From assembly GCF_040117685.2 (NCBI RefSeq), contig NZ_JBEDYP020000011.1, positions 62,001 through 126,000 on the forward strand: a stretch of 64,000 nt of DNA. Direction: 5' to 3'. Positions 53,747 through 63,093 of this stretch are shown here, piece after piece; position 1 is the first letter of the stretch, and each line of letters begins with the position of its first letter. Origin of the DNA: Gracilimonas sp040117685. Lineage in GTDB: Bacteria > Bacteroidota > Rhodothermia > Balneolales > Balneolaceae. The notes below the pieces were generated by a model, which did not search any database, was not told where the DNA came from, and saw only the letters and a list, made by a program, of their open reading frames with translations. A program made the translations under genes and the position numbers.

Positions 53747-56500
53747 TTAAAAACTGAATACATATCTGAGCTGTACAATGCGATCGTTTGCCCGGCTTTG
53801 GCCGCTTACATTGGTAAGGTTGGCATCAAAAACCAAAGCATGATACTCATTGAAATTATAGCGCGCTCCGGCTTGTAAAACAAATGTAGAATAGGTGTTT
53901 TTGGTTACCTCATCACTCAGCACAAAATAATTGTCGCGCGGATTGTCGTTGAGGACTTCGGAATTGGGATCATCCCTGATCTCGATCATCCGGGATGCTG
54001 TCTTATTTTGAGTGATGGCGAGTCGGCCGTTTATGATTAGATTATCTTCCATCAGCCGATAATTACCCGAGGTATAAATCCCGAAAATGTTAATATCATT
54101 TTGTCCGCTCCCCGCCTCGGTACTATTTGTAGTGATGCCAAATTGTGTTTCCAGCGGCAAATCAGAAAAGCGGGAGTTGAGACTTAACGAAAAGGATGTA
54201 CTTAACACATCACCGTAAGCAAAAACCTCGTCTGTAGTTTTAAGATTAGAAATGCTCAGGGATACATCATTGCGGGCATTCATCCAGTTAAACTGTTGCG
54301 TCACAGATGTATTGATATTCACGGTATAGTTCGATCGCGGAGTTGGAGTAACCAGAGTTACCAGTGTATCCTGCCCGTTTATAGTTCTCGTTTCCTGCCG
54401 GATATTTTGCACCGCAGCATTCACCAGGTCGTCGGGTAGTAAAAAGTTTTGCCGCTCGATATCATTGTCCCGCGTCCGGTACCGCACTCCTGCACTTACT
54501 CTCGGTAGTTTACGATCTACCGGATACCAGCTTACATTGGTTCGGTAAGTGATGGTATTGGTAGTGGCATCGCGGGTACCGCTTACATTGTCATTCAGGT
54601 TTTCATAGCCCAGCGTCAGGTATAAACGATTCGATAGAAAGTTCATCCGGTCGGTAAGGGTGAACCCCGCCACATCTTTTCGGATCGTGGAGTTAGCCAA
54701 AGAGTTGAACCCGGGACCAATCCATCGGTACTGGGCTCTGAAATTATTATTAGGATATCGAAATGACAGCTCGCTGTTCCCTGCCAGAATACTGGTCGGG
54801 AAGAAAGCCTCTCCGGTAATATCACCGTTTTCATCTTCCTGAATCTTGAACGGAAGTGTATTCATGTTTTCATTCACGATGATGAGCCATGACAATTGCT
54901 CCAATAAATCTGCCATACTCTGATCAACATCAAAACCCAAATCTTCAGCTCTTTGAACCGTAAGCGGCCCGTCGTAAATATTATTATTCAGTGCACTAAT
55001 CACCGCTTCCGACTCAAACCGAATACGATTATTATTGAATCCCATCTTCAAATCGGTTCCAACCACCAGGTTATCCCTCGGCTTGATATTCCCACCCCGA
55101 ACATCCAACCGATCAGGGTTGGCAAGTAAGGTATCCCGCGCCGGTTGATCGAGGTTGTTGTTCAATATCACATTTGAGTTTACAAGGTCCATGTAATCCC
55201 GCACATTAAATATGGACGTGGTGTCATCCTGAACCTTGAGCATATGAACTCCGAATTGGAATTTTTCTTCGTTTCCAATTCCTACTCTGCCCCCGAACAA
55301 CCTGCGCTGGAACGTTCCCCTTCCCCCATCCTGATAGGTCAGCAGATAATTGCGATCAACCACCGAATCGGCTCCTATGGTTACTTCTTCAACTATTAAA
55401 CTATCGTATTGATTAGTGACCTCCCTATCCAGCTCTCCATAAATGAATTGGATATTCAGATTATCATTCAGTAGATGCAATGAGGTGTTCAAGCCATGAA
55501 CCCGACGTCCGGAAATCGAAAACTGACTCATAACAGGATACACATGCCCGGCTTCAAAATCCCACCAGTCTCCATAGGCCAAATCAATACCATACCGGTT
55601 TTGGGGCTGAAGTCGCACCGATTCCTGAGAAGTCAGGTATCCATTTACTGAATACCTGAACTTACCATAAGCTCCGGAAATACTGGTTCTCCCCGTATAC
55701 GCATTGTTTACATCTCCGGCTATCACCTGATTTCGGGCTGTTAATTCAACCTGACCCTGCGGAACCCTGCTCGGACCAAAACCCTGAAATGAGGCCTGTC
55801 CAGGTGCAACTACAGCGAACCTCCAGTTGGCAACAGAATAACTCTGATCTTCTGTTCTATATTCAAGAGATATGGTATGCGCACCGGGTGATAAATTATC
55901 CGGCACATAGGATATGTAATAAGCCGAAGTGTCGGCTTCAGATGTCACATCCTCACCGTCAATCAACAATTGAAACTCTCCCGGCTCCAGGTCCGATTTC
56001 TCATAAAAAAGGGCGATGGCAATTACGACATCATCCCTTGTGACACCATTACCCGGACGGGGAGAAAGAATAGTATAATCGACCCCTTCCAGCTTTGGCT
56101 TATCCTCCCCCAGGCTTTCAACTACCTCCACTTCCACCGGGTTTTCCGACGGAAGGTTATTGGGGTAATAAACCTGTTCCCCTGAGTTGAGTGTCAGCTC
56201 AAAATAGTATTCAAGAGAACTGGCATTGGAGTTTCCAACGGTGAAAAAAGCCTGGAACACCCCATTTCTGTACTCTACTTCCTGCTGTTGATATCCAAAG
56301 TCTCCGTCGTACCTGTAGAATAATTGTGCCTGCTGGAAATCAGCTTCGGAGATCCCGGGAACTCTGAATTCCAGTACATTTTGTTCATTTCTCTCAAGAG
56401 CCAAAGGTGCCTGATGCTGAATGGTAAACTGTGCACAGACGACTCCTGAAGCTGTCAAAAACAGCAATAGCATTAGTCCTTTTTTTACTACCCCAATCAC
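53747..56500 (-). CDS. Large outer-membrane protein with Ig-like N-terminus, unknown function
   Basis: The 917-residue protein has a signal peptide ending VVCAQ. Residues about 30-230 look like two beta-sandwich domains (EYYFELTLNSGEQVYYPNNL, FQLLIDGEDV). The rest is rich in alternating strands ending LRYVFSF with a terminal Phe, the usual barrel signal. No family is recognised. It lies between the FecR gene (51 bases upstream) and the cyclase gene (four bases downstream), so it is part of the same transcript and could connect the cell surface to the CHASE2 sensor. Confidence 0.75.
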   Translation of the reverse strand: MIGVVKKGLMLLLFLTASGVVCAQFTIQHQAPLALERNEQNVLEFRVPGISEADFQQAQLFYRYDGDFGYQQQEVEYRNGVFQAFFTVGNSNASSLEYYFELTLNSGEQVYYPNNLPSENPVEVEVVESLGEDKPKLEGVDYTILSPRPGNGVTRDDVVIAIALFYEKSDLEPGEFQLLIDGEDVTSEADTSAYYISYVPDNLSPGAHTISLEYRTEDQSYSVANWRFAVVAPGQASFQGFGPSRVPQGQVELTARNQVIAGDVNNAYTGRTSISGAYGKFRYSVNGYLTSQESVRLQPQNRYGIDLAYGDWWDFEAGHVYPVMSQFSISGRRVHGLNTSLHLLNDNLNIQFIYGELDREVTNQYDSLIVEEVTIGADSVVDRNYLLTYQDGGRGTFQRRLFGGRVGIGNEEKFQFGVHMLKVQDDTTSIFNVRDYMDLVNSNVILNNNLDQPARDTLLANPDRLDVRGGNIKPRDNLVVGTDLKMGFNNNRIRFESEAVISALNNNIYDGPLTVQRAEDLGFDVDQSMADLLEQLSWLIIVNENMNTLPFKIQEDENGDITGEAFFPTSILAGNSELSFRYPNNNFRAQYRWIGPGFNSLANSTIRKDVAGFTLTDRMNFLSNRLYLTLGYENLNDNVSGTRDATTNTITYRTNVSWYPVDRKLPRVSAGVRYRTRDNDIERQNFLLPDDLVNAAVQNIRQETRTINGQDTLVTLVTPTPRSNYTVNINTSVTQQFNWMNARNDVSLSISNLKTTDEVFAYGDVLSTSFSLSLNSRFSDLPLETQFGITTNSTEAGSGQNDINIFGIYTSGNYRLMEDNLIINGRLAITQNKTASRMIEIRDDPNSEVLNDNPRDNYFVLSDEVTKNTYSTFVLQAGARYNFNEYHALVFDANLTNVSGQSRANDRIVQLRYVFSF

Positions 56501-56551
56501 TATATACGTATTCGTTAATCTTAAACTATCCGAAACCTGCGCAATATCTGC

Positions 56552-57295
56552 TTAATTATCGCTTTCCTCAAAAACATCGATTCTTACTTCCCGAAGCTGT
56601 CCGTTTTGGTCTCTGAACCTGAGGATGATTTCTTTTTGAATAAGGTCATTTTCCATTTCATCGTACCCTTCACCCAGATCATTCAATTCTTCCGGTGTTA
56701 GTGTACCCGAATCTACGTTGTTACCCTGTTCATCTACCTGGGCATACATTTGTTCAAACAGAGAAACCGTTTGCCCCGAATTGAGAGCTGTCACATCAAC
56801 CTGACCTTCTTCCACCCATACAAATCCATCGAATCGACTTCCGAAATCCGTTCCCTGAACCGAAGCAAGCGAGCGGCTGGTGGCCACTTCAAAATCATTA
56901 CCTCCCTGTGGTTCCACATTCAGGAATATTTCCCCGTTCTTCAAATTAATCCGGGTATTCATGGCCTTAGAGGCTGTAGCCACCGCTCCATTTAATATCA
57001 GTAATGAACTGGGCTTCACCTTAGCTACGCTTGCATCCATAAATACGACCAGGGCAAAACCTTCTTCGTTTGTTTCCAAAGAATCCCCATCAAAAAGGCG
57101 TTCACCTTTATTTTCCTCTAAATCCAGATTAATTAGCTTATCCACATCGAGGTTACGAAGGGTAACATCCGGCTTAAACCGTTTTACAATGGCAAGAGGC
57201 CGTTCCGATTGAGCCCGTGCAATTTCCGGCAGTCCAAATCCTGCTACAACCAGCAGTACGATAAAGGCATAGAATTTCTTATTTACGATACTCAT
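56552..57295 (-). CDS. FecR-domain protein
   Basis: The 247-residue secreted protein has a signal peptide ending ARAQ and a FecR domain (about 30-190) with ILNGAVATASKAMNTRINLK, GEIFLNVEPQGGNDFEVAT and SVQGTDFGSRFDGFVWVEEG. Unlike FecR anti-sigma factors it has no N-terminal cytoplasmic region or transmembrane helix after the signal, and no ECF sigma gene is near. It is therefore a periplasmic FecR-type module, a group seen beside CHASE2 cyclases. Start codon at 57295, eight bases after the upstream stop. Confidence 0.85.
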   Translation of the reverse strand: MSIVNKKFYAFIVLLVVAGFGLPEIARAQSERPLAIVKRFKPDVTLRNLDVDKLINLDLEENKGERLFDGDSLETNEEGFALVVFMDASVAKVKPSSLLILNGAVATASKAMNTRINLKNGEIFLNVEPQGGNDFEVATSRSLASVQGTDFGSRFDGFVWVEEGQVDVTALNSGQTVSLFEQMYAQVDEQGNNVDSGTLTPEELNDLGEGYDEMENDLIQKEIILRFRDQNGQLREVRIDVFEESDN

Positions 57296-57303
57296 GTGAT
57301 CCC

Positions 57304-58497
57304 TCAGCTTCCTTCCACTATAATTTCTTCATCTCTGATTTTCTGGAGTAACTCCTCCAGTTTTAATGAGGCGGCCGGACCGGAAAACTCCTGTCCGTCG
57401 TACTGAATCGATTCCAGGGTAAATCCACTGTCTTTCAACCTTTGATACGCATCCTGTCCGATTAACCGCTCAATTGCCCGTCGCACTTCTGCTGAAATGG
57501 GCGCAGTTGCTGTAGCCTGAGCGGCATCTTTCAATACAAAACTCCATATTTCTGATGAAACTTCTTCTGTGTCACCACTGGATTGAAGGGTGGTTACAAC
57601 CTGCCAGTAGTACGTTTTGCCTTTTTCCAATGGCTGAACACCCGATGAGGGGAATTGAAAAGAATTGGCTTCTACGGTTACATCCAGATTTTCAAAAGTA
57701 AGCAGCGAACCGCCATTTCCTACAGGTGCTGAACTTTTGGCACTGGCAAGTAATGATTCAGGGCTGTCTTGTCCGCGCTGCTCTACCACCAGCAGCCGGT
57801 AAGAAACATTATTTTCTCCTTCCCAGCTGAATTGAGGAAAGGGATTGGTGATCTCACTTTCTGTCCCCACTACATCTCCCGGAGTTTTCAGATAGATGTT
57901 TCCTTCTTCAAAAGAAGCGGCTGCCATACTTCCTCCACCAATTTCAGCTATATCTCTGGCAAGGTTCTGCCTGCCTTGTGCATCTGTAACTCTGAACAGA
58001 ATCAGCTCAAGCGTATAAGTATCACGGGGTAGCGTTGTAGACCCGGATAAATCACTCAGAAAATCTTCACCCTCGGTAGTTAATCCGCCTGTAAAAGAAA
58101 TTGTTTGGTTGATTCCGGGAATGCGTTCGTTCGCTAAATCATTATTAGTAAAGTAAACTGCCTGAAACGGTTTCAGGGAAAAAGGTCGTGACGCATTTTG
58201 AGTTACCTCAACAATGGCACCTACCTTTCCGGCGGTTACGATTAGTTCAAAATAGAGATTGTCAATAGACTCATCAGAGAGGTTTTCCATGGTAGCTGAT
58301 ATGAGTACCGGTCCCTGACCTTCGCTATCAATACCTAATCCTGTCAGGCTGAGTGTTTGAGCATTTTCAAGAATCGGACTCGGCTCAACATTAAGGGTGA
58401 TGTCCTGCGCGGCAGCAAATTTATTGGGAACAACACCTATGAGTGCAAGTACAAAAAGTGTAAGATAAAATTTTAATGATCTCTCGTTCATTTTCAT
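57304..58497 (-). CDS. Secreted FN3-like protein, first gene of the cyclase operon
   Basis: The ATG at 58497 has GGGAG six bases upstream and is preferred over 58518. The 397-residue protein has a signal peptide ending FAAAQD. Residues about 200-315 form a fibronectin-III-like module (NPFPQFSWEGENNVSYRLLV, KGKTYYWQVVTTL). The ending resembles a repeat-scaffold protein. The family is not recognised with certainty, but similar proteins sit with FecR and CHASE2 genes. It starts the minus-strand operon 58497-51583. Confidence 0.72.
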   Translation of the reverse strand: MKMNERSLKFYLTLFVLALIGVVPNKFAAAQDITLNVEPSPILENAQTLSLTGLGIDSEGQGPVLISATMENLSDESIDNLYFELIVTAGKVGAIVEVTQNASRPFSLKPFQAVYFTNNDLANERIPGINQTISFTGGLTTEGEDFLSDLSGSTTLPRDTYTLELILFRVTDAQGRQNLARDIAEIGGGSMAAASFEEGNIYLKTPGDVVGTESEITNPFPQFSWEGENNVSYRLLVVEQRGQDSPESLLASAKSSAPVGNGGSLLTFENLDVTVEANSFQFPSSGVQPLEKGKTYYWQVVTTLQSSGDTEEVSSEIWSFVLKDAAQATATAPISAEVRRAIERLIGQDAYQRLKDSGFTLESIQYDGQEFSGPAASLKLEELLQKIRDEEIIVEGS

Positions 58498-58623
58498 TGT
58501 AACTCCCGTTTTTATCAATCACGCTCATTTTAAAGTATAAGCAGCATACAAACAAGCGATCCAATTAACTCTAATATTTATGAATTTGACGATGAAAAAC
58601 CCACAAATTTTATTGAATCGCAT

Positions 58624-58653
58624 AAAAAAAGCCTTTTTCGAAGCGAAAAAGGC
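58624..58653 (-). terminator. Intrinsic terminator of tRNA-Ala
   Basis: GCCTTTTTCG (58631-58640) pairs with CGAAAAAGGC (58644-58653). Read on the minus strand it ends in U7, right after the tRNA. Confidence 0.92.
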
Positions 58654-58658
58654 TTTTG

Positions 58659-58732
58659 TGGAGCTACGGGGATTCGAACCCCGGACCTTCGCGCTGCCAG
58701 CGCGACGCTCTAGCCAGCTGAGCTATAGCCCC
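58659..58732 (-). tRNA. tRNA-Ala (GGC)
   Basis: A 74-base cloverleaf on the minus strand: GGGGCTA pairs with TAGCTCC, the anticodon stem TCGCG/CGCGA encloses CTGGCAG with anticodon GGC, and the T-loop is GTTCGAATC. It decodes GCC/GCT. Confidence 0.97.
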
Positions 58733-58882
58733 GAAGGAATCCTAAAGATACCTGTAGTATAAAACTTATGCTAACTTTTTTTAGCTAATTTTTCTTTTGA
58801 TACACAACCCAGTATCATTATTTTCAGACAAAATAGTGTATATTCTAACCCTAATAATTAATTGAATTGGAGAAATCTTAAT

Positions 58883-59788
58883 ATGAAGCGAACTATCCAT
58901 CTTCTCGTTCTCACACTTTTCTTAGTAGGTGGTACCGTAGTACAGTATGGCTGTGGTTCTGACGAACCTGTTGTTCAGGAACCTGTAGACACTGACGGCG
59001 ACGGTCTTACTGATGCTGAAGAAGCAGAATTAGGTACCGATTCTAATTCAGCAGACTCTGACGGCGACGGTCTTACTGATGCGGACGAAATAAATACTTA
59101 CGAAACAGACCCTCTGAACTCTGACACTGACGGCGATGGCCTGAGTGACGGTGACGAAGTTAACTCTTACAATACCGACCCTAACAGTGCTGATTCTGAT
59201 GGTGACGGACTCAGTGATGGCGATGAAATCAACGAGCACGAAACAGATCCTAACAATGCCGACTCTGACGGCGACGGACTCAATGACTATGACGAAGTAA
59301 TGACTCATGGCACGAATCCAAACAACGCAGATTCTGATGGTGACGGATTTACCGATATGCAGGAAATCGATATGGGTACCAACCCTACCGATGGCAGCGA
59401 CCCTGTTTACCTGACGGAAGATTCTTTCACTACTATCAACTTCAACTTTGACCGCTCTAATATCCGGGCTGATGCAGCCGAAGCGCTCATGCAAAATGTT
59501 GAAGTTCTTAAAGACGCTCCTGCTTTCCGTGTACGCGTTGATGCTTACACCGATCACGTGGGTGGCGATCAGTATAACTTACGACTCAGCCTTCGTCGCG
59601 CAACTTCTGTTGTAGACTTCTACACAGAAAACGGCATTTCTGAAGACCGCATTGAATCCCGTGGTTTAGGAAAAGCTCCTGTTGAGTGTACCGAAGCTGA
59701 AATGGATGCCAACACACCCGGTTGCGAAAGAAACCGACGTGCAGAATCACATCCTATCAGTACCCTGAAATACCAGCCGGGAATGTAA
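58883..59788 (+). CDS. OmpA-family lipoprotein with thrombospondin type 3 calcium repeats
   Basis: Lipobox VVQYGC gives a lipidated Cys. The ATG at 58883 is preferred to 58862 because it begins the signal peptide. Residues about 34-170 contain six to seven TSP3-type repeats of the DxDGDGLxDxxE form (for example DSDGDGLTDADEI), each binding Ca2+. The C-terminal OmpA domain (about 185-300) has NFNFDRSNIRADA, YTDHVGGDQYNLRLSLRRA and GCERNRRAES, and contacts peptidoglycan. It links the outer membrane to the cell wall through a calcium-stiffened rod. Confidence 0.95.
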   Translation: MKRTIHLLVLTLFLVGGTVVQYGCGSDEPVVQEPVDTDGDGLTDAEEAELGTDSNSADSDGDGLTDADEINTYETDPLNSDTDGDGLSDGDEVNSYNTDPNSADSDGDGLSDGDEINEHETDPNNADSDGDGLNDYDEVMTHGTNPNNADSDGDGFTDMQEIDMGTNPTDGSDPVYLTEDSFTTINFNFDRSNIRADAAEALMQNVEVLKDAPAFRVRVDAYTDHVGGDQYNLRLSLRRATSVVDFYTENGISEDRIESRGLGKAPVECTEAEMDANTPGCERNRRAESHPISTLKYQPGM

Positions 59789-59817
59789 TCTGAGCTGATT
59801 TTCAGAAGACAAGTTTA

Positions 59818-59850
59818 AGGCTCGTTGCTTCCGCAGCGAGCCTTTTTTTA
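59818..59850 (+). terminator. Intrinsic terminator after the OmpA-family gene
   Basis: AGGCTCG (59818-59824) pairs with CGAGCCT (59837-59843), with an extra TGC/GCA pair inside, followed by T-rich sequence. Confidence 0.85.
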
Positions 59851-59916
59851 TTGGTAGCAGTTTTGGGAATTGCTTTCATACCCGGGGAAAGGTTAACAAA
59901 ATGAAAAGCAATACAT

Positions 59917-60066
59917 GTCATTGCGAGGAGCATATACAGTAATGAGGTTCAGGAGCTTAATCGACGAAGCAATCTCCATGACAAGTTTAGGATATTGGAT
60001 TAGGGAGATCGCCACGTCGTTAGAAGACTTAATCTTTTGAGTACAAAATAAACTCCTCGCGATGAC
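59917..60066. repeat. Inverted repeat block of the ATTGCGAGGAG type
   Basis: GTCATTGCGAGGAG (59917-59930) is the inverse of CTCCTCGCGATGAC (60053-60066), and GCAATCTCC/GGGAGATCGC form an inner pair. This is the widespread CATTGCGAGGAG-CGAAGCAATCTC kind of dispersed repeat. No gene. Confidence 0.75.
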
Positions 60067-60131
60067 GGAGTTTTTACAAAACACACTTTCACACAGAGAC
60101 CGAACGAATTGAAACAGCATCACAATAGTAG

Positions 60132-60245
60132 CAACCTTTCAGCGTCCTACGGTCCTGAAAGCGTTGTGGGGAAAGGGCATGATAGTTTTATGCCCTCTTA
60201 TCAGGCTGGTGAACGCTCCAAGGTCCTGCGGACGCTTGGAGGTTC
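60132..60245. repeat. Pair of inverted, covarying hairpins
   Basis: AACCT-TTCAG-CGTCCTACGG-TCCTGAAAGCGTT (60133-60165) and the inverse of 60211-60245 have the same flanks and loop words but different stems (TTTCAG/CTGAAA versus CTCCAA/TTGGAG). The compensating changes suggest a structured element. No gene lies here. Confidence 0.65.
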
Positions 60246-60288
60246 TTGAGATCAGACAGCCCTCTGAATACAAAGACAGAAAGTTGAT

Positions 60289-62742
60289 TTAAAAGAACCT
60301 TGCTATACTCACACCCACATAAACCCCGGGGTTATCAATACGGTAGGCAACATCGGCACGGAAGAGGTTAAAAATATTACTCAGGGATAGCCCGGCTTCC
60401 ATATGCCAGTCGTTGGTAGTAACCGGTGAGAACCCATATCGGGTATTGAACTCATCTAGCTGCTCTTGCTTCACCCAGGTACGCCCGATCCCTCCGAATG
60501 CTATGATACTTAAGCCGGTCTGCGTTGCATTTCGCCAGCCTAACATTTCCAGCGGTACGCTTTTAAAATTGTGTTCGGCATTGAGTGATACATAGCTTGC
60601 TCCTTCATAGGGAATAAATCGTTTGGCCCGGAATGCCCCAAAAGGAGTTACTACGCCCAAAGCTACATCAAGAGCTTCATTTTTTTGGATAGGAAGATCC
60701 CCGATATACGTTCCTGCGTTCAATCTCATGTCCAGTGTATTCGGAAAAAAGCGGCGCTGATAAAAGGTTTCATACCTTCGATAAAGATCTATTTTAAACC
60801 GCGTATAATCCCAGCTACTTCCGATTACTTTCGCCGACTGTTCTACACTGATGGAAAAATCATCAGCCCCGATGGCCCCCAAAGCTTTCTTGTCTTCCCC
60901 GTTGCTCAGGGTGATTTTGAGTGCACTTAATGTACCTTCGTCAATATAACTGTTGGGGCGCTGCACTAAATTTCTTCCGGCAATATCATAACTGTTGCTG
61001 TAGTTTATGCCTTCATGATTTTCATACATGTATCTGAGACTAATGGTCGCATTCAGCTTTCTCCGGGGACGATAAGCCGCTGTGAAATTTATCCCTTCAT
61101 TCCTGTAGTAATCAAAATAGTCAGCAAAGCCGAACAAGTTTGGGATGCTGGTCATAAAAGGAATGTACATATCAGAGTTATACCGGTTTTCTGTAGTTGC
61201 GCTGTAGGCCAGCGACATCCCGAACCTCCGGGTTTTCTTTAGCGGCCACCATCCCATTTTTGCCCCATAAGAGAATGTGCCATCGCCATATCCGGAACTA
61301 TACCCACCAAATACTTCGGATGAAAGGCGGTTATCCACATAGCGTCGCTGATGCTTTATCCCCCCGTAAAAAACATCCACACGGTTAAACCGGGCCTGCG
61401 GACTCAGGTTGCGGGTCAATTTTCTGAATAGAGATTCACCGCCGCTGCCTGAACTACCCGAGCTGCCTTCACTGCCTACACTTACCGATGTGGATGATCC
61501 GTCTGAGTCAGTTTCTTCATCCCAATCGATAAAGCGGGTAAAGAAGCCGGTGGGTTTAAATGCTTTTTCAAGCGTGGCGTTGCTGTCCACTTTCTCGTAG
61601 GCCATTTCCTCCTGGGTATCCAGCGGAATGATGTCAATTTCATTCACAAAAAGAGAATCTCCGGAATTGATGGTGGTTGAATCTACGCTAAAGCGATTCC
61701 ATTTTTTGAAAAGGGAATCAGGCAGGTCTATATTCACTTCATAGTTATTCATCTTTGCCACCTGCTTAAAGCCAATGGGAGGAAACCGAAGGCCCACCAT
61801 TCCTACTTCAATCAAACCCTCTATCCGCACATCAACCGGAAGCCAGTAATCTCCGCCGAAATTGCTGAATTGCTGGGAATAAGTCAGGTTGAAATCCTGA
61901 ACAGGAGGCGGAAATACCACCACTGAGTTAGGTTTCAGGTCAACTTCCAGCAATGCATATTCCTCTCCCAAAACAAAAATCGTACCTTCAAAAAGGGGCT
62001 GCAGCTTACGGTCTGAGGTTACCGAAAGCTCATACACCACCTGTCCGTCCAGCGACTGTATATCTTCAAGCCGAAATTCATAAAACTTCAGTGCATCCGG
62101 ATGCGTCACACCCACCATATCGAAACCGGCTATGTCGAGGTTGTCGTCATAAAAGTTGGGAAGGTAGCTTACGCCGGCGAAGTTATCCGCCGCATCAATA
62201 TTAGCCGTTTGCCGCTTTGATTTAAGTATTTCACGGGAGCCCCGCTCTTTATCCCAATACGCTACGGAAACACTTTCCGAAATAGAAACAATAGACGTAT
62301 CGTTCTTAACCTGCTGGCGGGTGTACGCTTCTGCCTTATAGGTTTCAAGGCTGGCTCTCCAGATTTGCTTTCTGCGGATGACCTCCCGCATGATGGCAAT
62401 GGCAGGGTCTTCTCCCGTTACCACGATTTCCCCCATGGTGGCTACCGAAGGCTTAAGCAGGAAATCGACCGGACCGGAGCCCTGCGTCACCACTTTTTCC
62501 TGACTTTCGAAACCGATAAAACGAGCAACCAGTGTTACCGGAAACTCACGTACAATGATGCTGAATTCCCCATCCCGGTTCGAAATGGTACCCCGGTAGG
62601 TATCCTTTACGATAATATGAGCAGCCGGAAGCGGATCACCCGTTTCTGCATCCACAATTTTACCGGTTATTTGTGTTTGTGCCTGACTCTCAACGGTACC
62701 TGCCAGCACCAGAAAAAGAAAAAGAGCGGTTATCTTCTGCAT
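60289..62742 (-). CDS. DUF5686 outer-membrane protein with carboxypeptidase-like domain
   Basis: The 817-residue protein has a signal peptide ending SQAQ. An N-terminal CarboxypepD_reg module (about 24-110: ITGKIVDAETGDPLPAAHII, DGEFSIIVREFP) precedes the DUF5686 region (MGEIVVTGEDPAIAIMREVI, WRASLETYKAEAYTR, VVYELSV). A barrel ends with PGVYVGVSIARFF, C-terminal Phe. A low-complexity Ser/Gly stretch interrupts it (SDGSSTSVSVGSEGSSGSSG). Family members are common in Bacteroidota, and their role is unproven. Confidence 0.9.
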   Translation of the reverse strand: MQKITALFLFLVLAGTVESQAQTQITGKIVDAETGDPLPAAHIIVKDTYRGTISNRDGEFSIIVREFPVTLVARFIGFESQEKVVTQGSGPVDFLLKPSVATMGEIVVTGEDPAIAIMREVIRRKQIWRASLETYKAEAYTRQQVKNDTSIVSISESVSVAYWDKERGSREILKSKRQTANIDAADNFAGVSYLPNFYDDNLDIAGFDMVGVTHPDALKFYEFRLEDIQSLDGQVVYELSVTSDRKLQPLFEGTIFVLGEEYALLEVDLKPNSVVVFPPPVQDFNLTYSQQFSNFGGDYWLPVDVRIEGLIEVGMVGLRFPPIGFKQVAKMNNYEVNIDLPDSLFKKWNRFSVDSTTINSGDSLFVNEIDIIPLDTQEEMAYEKVDSNATLEKAFKPTGFFTRFIDWDEETDSDGSSTSVSVGSEGSSGSSGSGGESLFRKLTRNLSPQARFNRVDVFYGGIKHQRRYVDNRLSSEVFGGYSSGYGDGTFSYGAKMGWWPLKKTRRFGMSLAYSATTENRYNSDMYIPFMTSIPNLFGFADYFDYYRNEGINFTAAYRPRRKLNATISLRYMYENHEGINYSNSYDIAGRNLVQRPNSYIDEGTLSALKITLSNGEDKKALGAIGADDFSISVEQSAKVIGSSWDYTRFKIDLYRRYETFYQRRFFPNTLDMRLNAGTYIGDLPIQKNEALDVALGVVTPFGAFRAKRFIPYEGASYVSLNAEHNFKSVPLEMLGWRNATQTGLSIIAFGGIGRTWVKQEQLDEFNTRYGFSPVTTNDWHMEAGLSLSNIFNLFRADVAYRIDNPGVYVGVSIARFF

Positions 62743-62848
62743 CCCTATCCAATTTTTTATGAAAACGATCGGTGAACTTCTACTTGTCTGAAGCTGATTA
62801 GTTACGTTTAGCTACGTATATTTTCAGGAATGATTGTGCAAATAATTT

Positions 62849-62921
62849 GACCCTGTAGTTCAATTGGATAGAATAGGGACCTCCTAAGTCCTAGATCTGG
62901 GTTCGATTCCCGGCGGGGTTA
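62849..62921 (+). tRNA. tRNA-Arg (CCT)
   Basis: A 73-base cloverleaf: GACCCTG pairs with CGGGGTT, D-arm AGTTCAATTGGATAGAAT, anticodon loop CTCCTAA with anticodon CCT, T-arm CTGGGTTCGATTCCCGG. It decodes AGG. The DNA beyond is clearly more AT-rich, as at an island boundary. Confidence 0.93.
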
Positions 62922-63093
62922 CAATATTTTTACTATAAATAATTGTTATAATTATATTTGCTTTCTGACCAGTCAATCAGGCTAAAGGATAGGCTAAAGA
63001 TTAAATCGATATTTCACCTCTGTCCCTAATTATGATTAGCTATTTGTACTTGAATTTAATTTGTACTTTTTTGGATTCAATAAAACCAAATAA

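Noticed and set aside
59048..59557. Long minus-strand frame opposite the OmpA/TSP3 gene (Val/Ile-rich)
   Set aside because: It mirrors the Asp/Gly-rich calcium repeats (GAC/GTC complement) and has no independent signal or motif.
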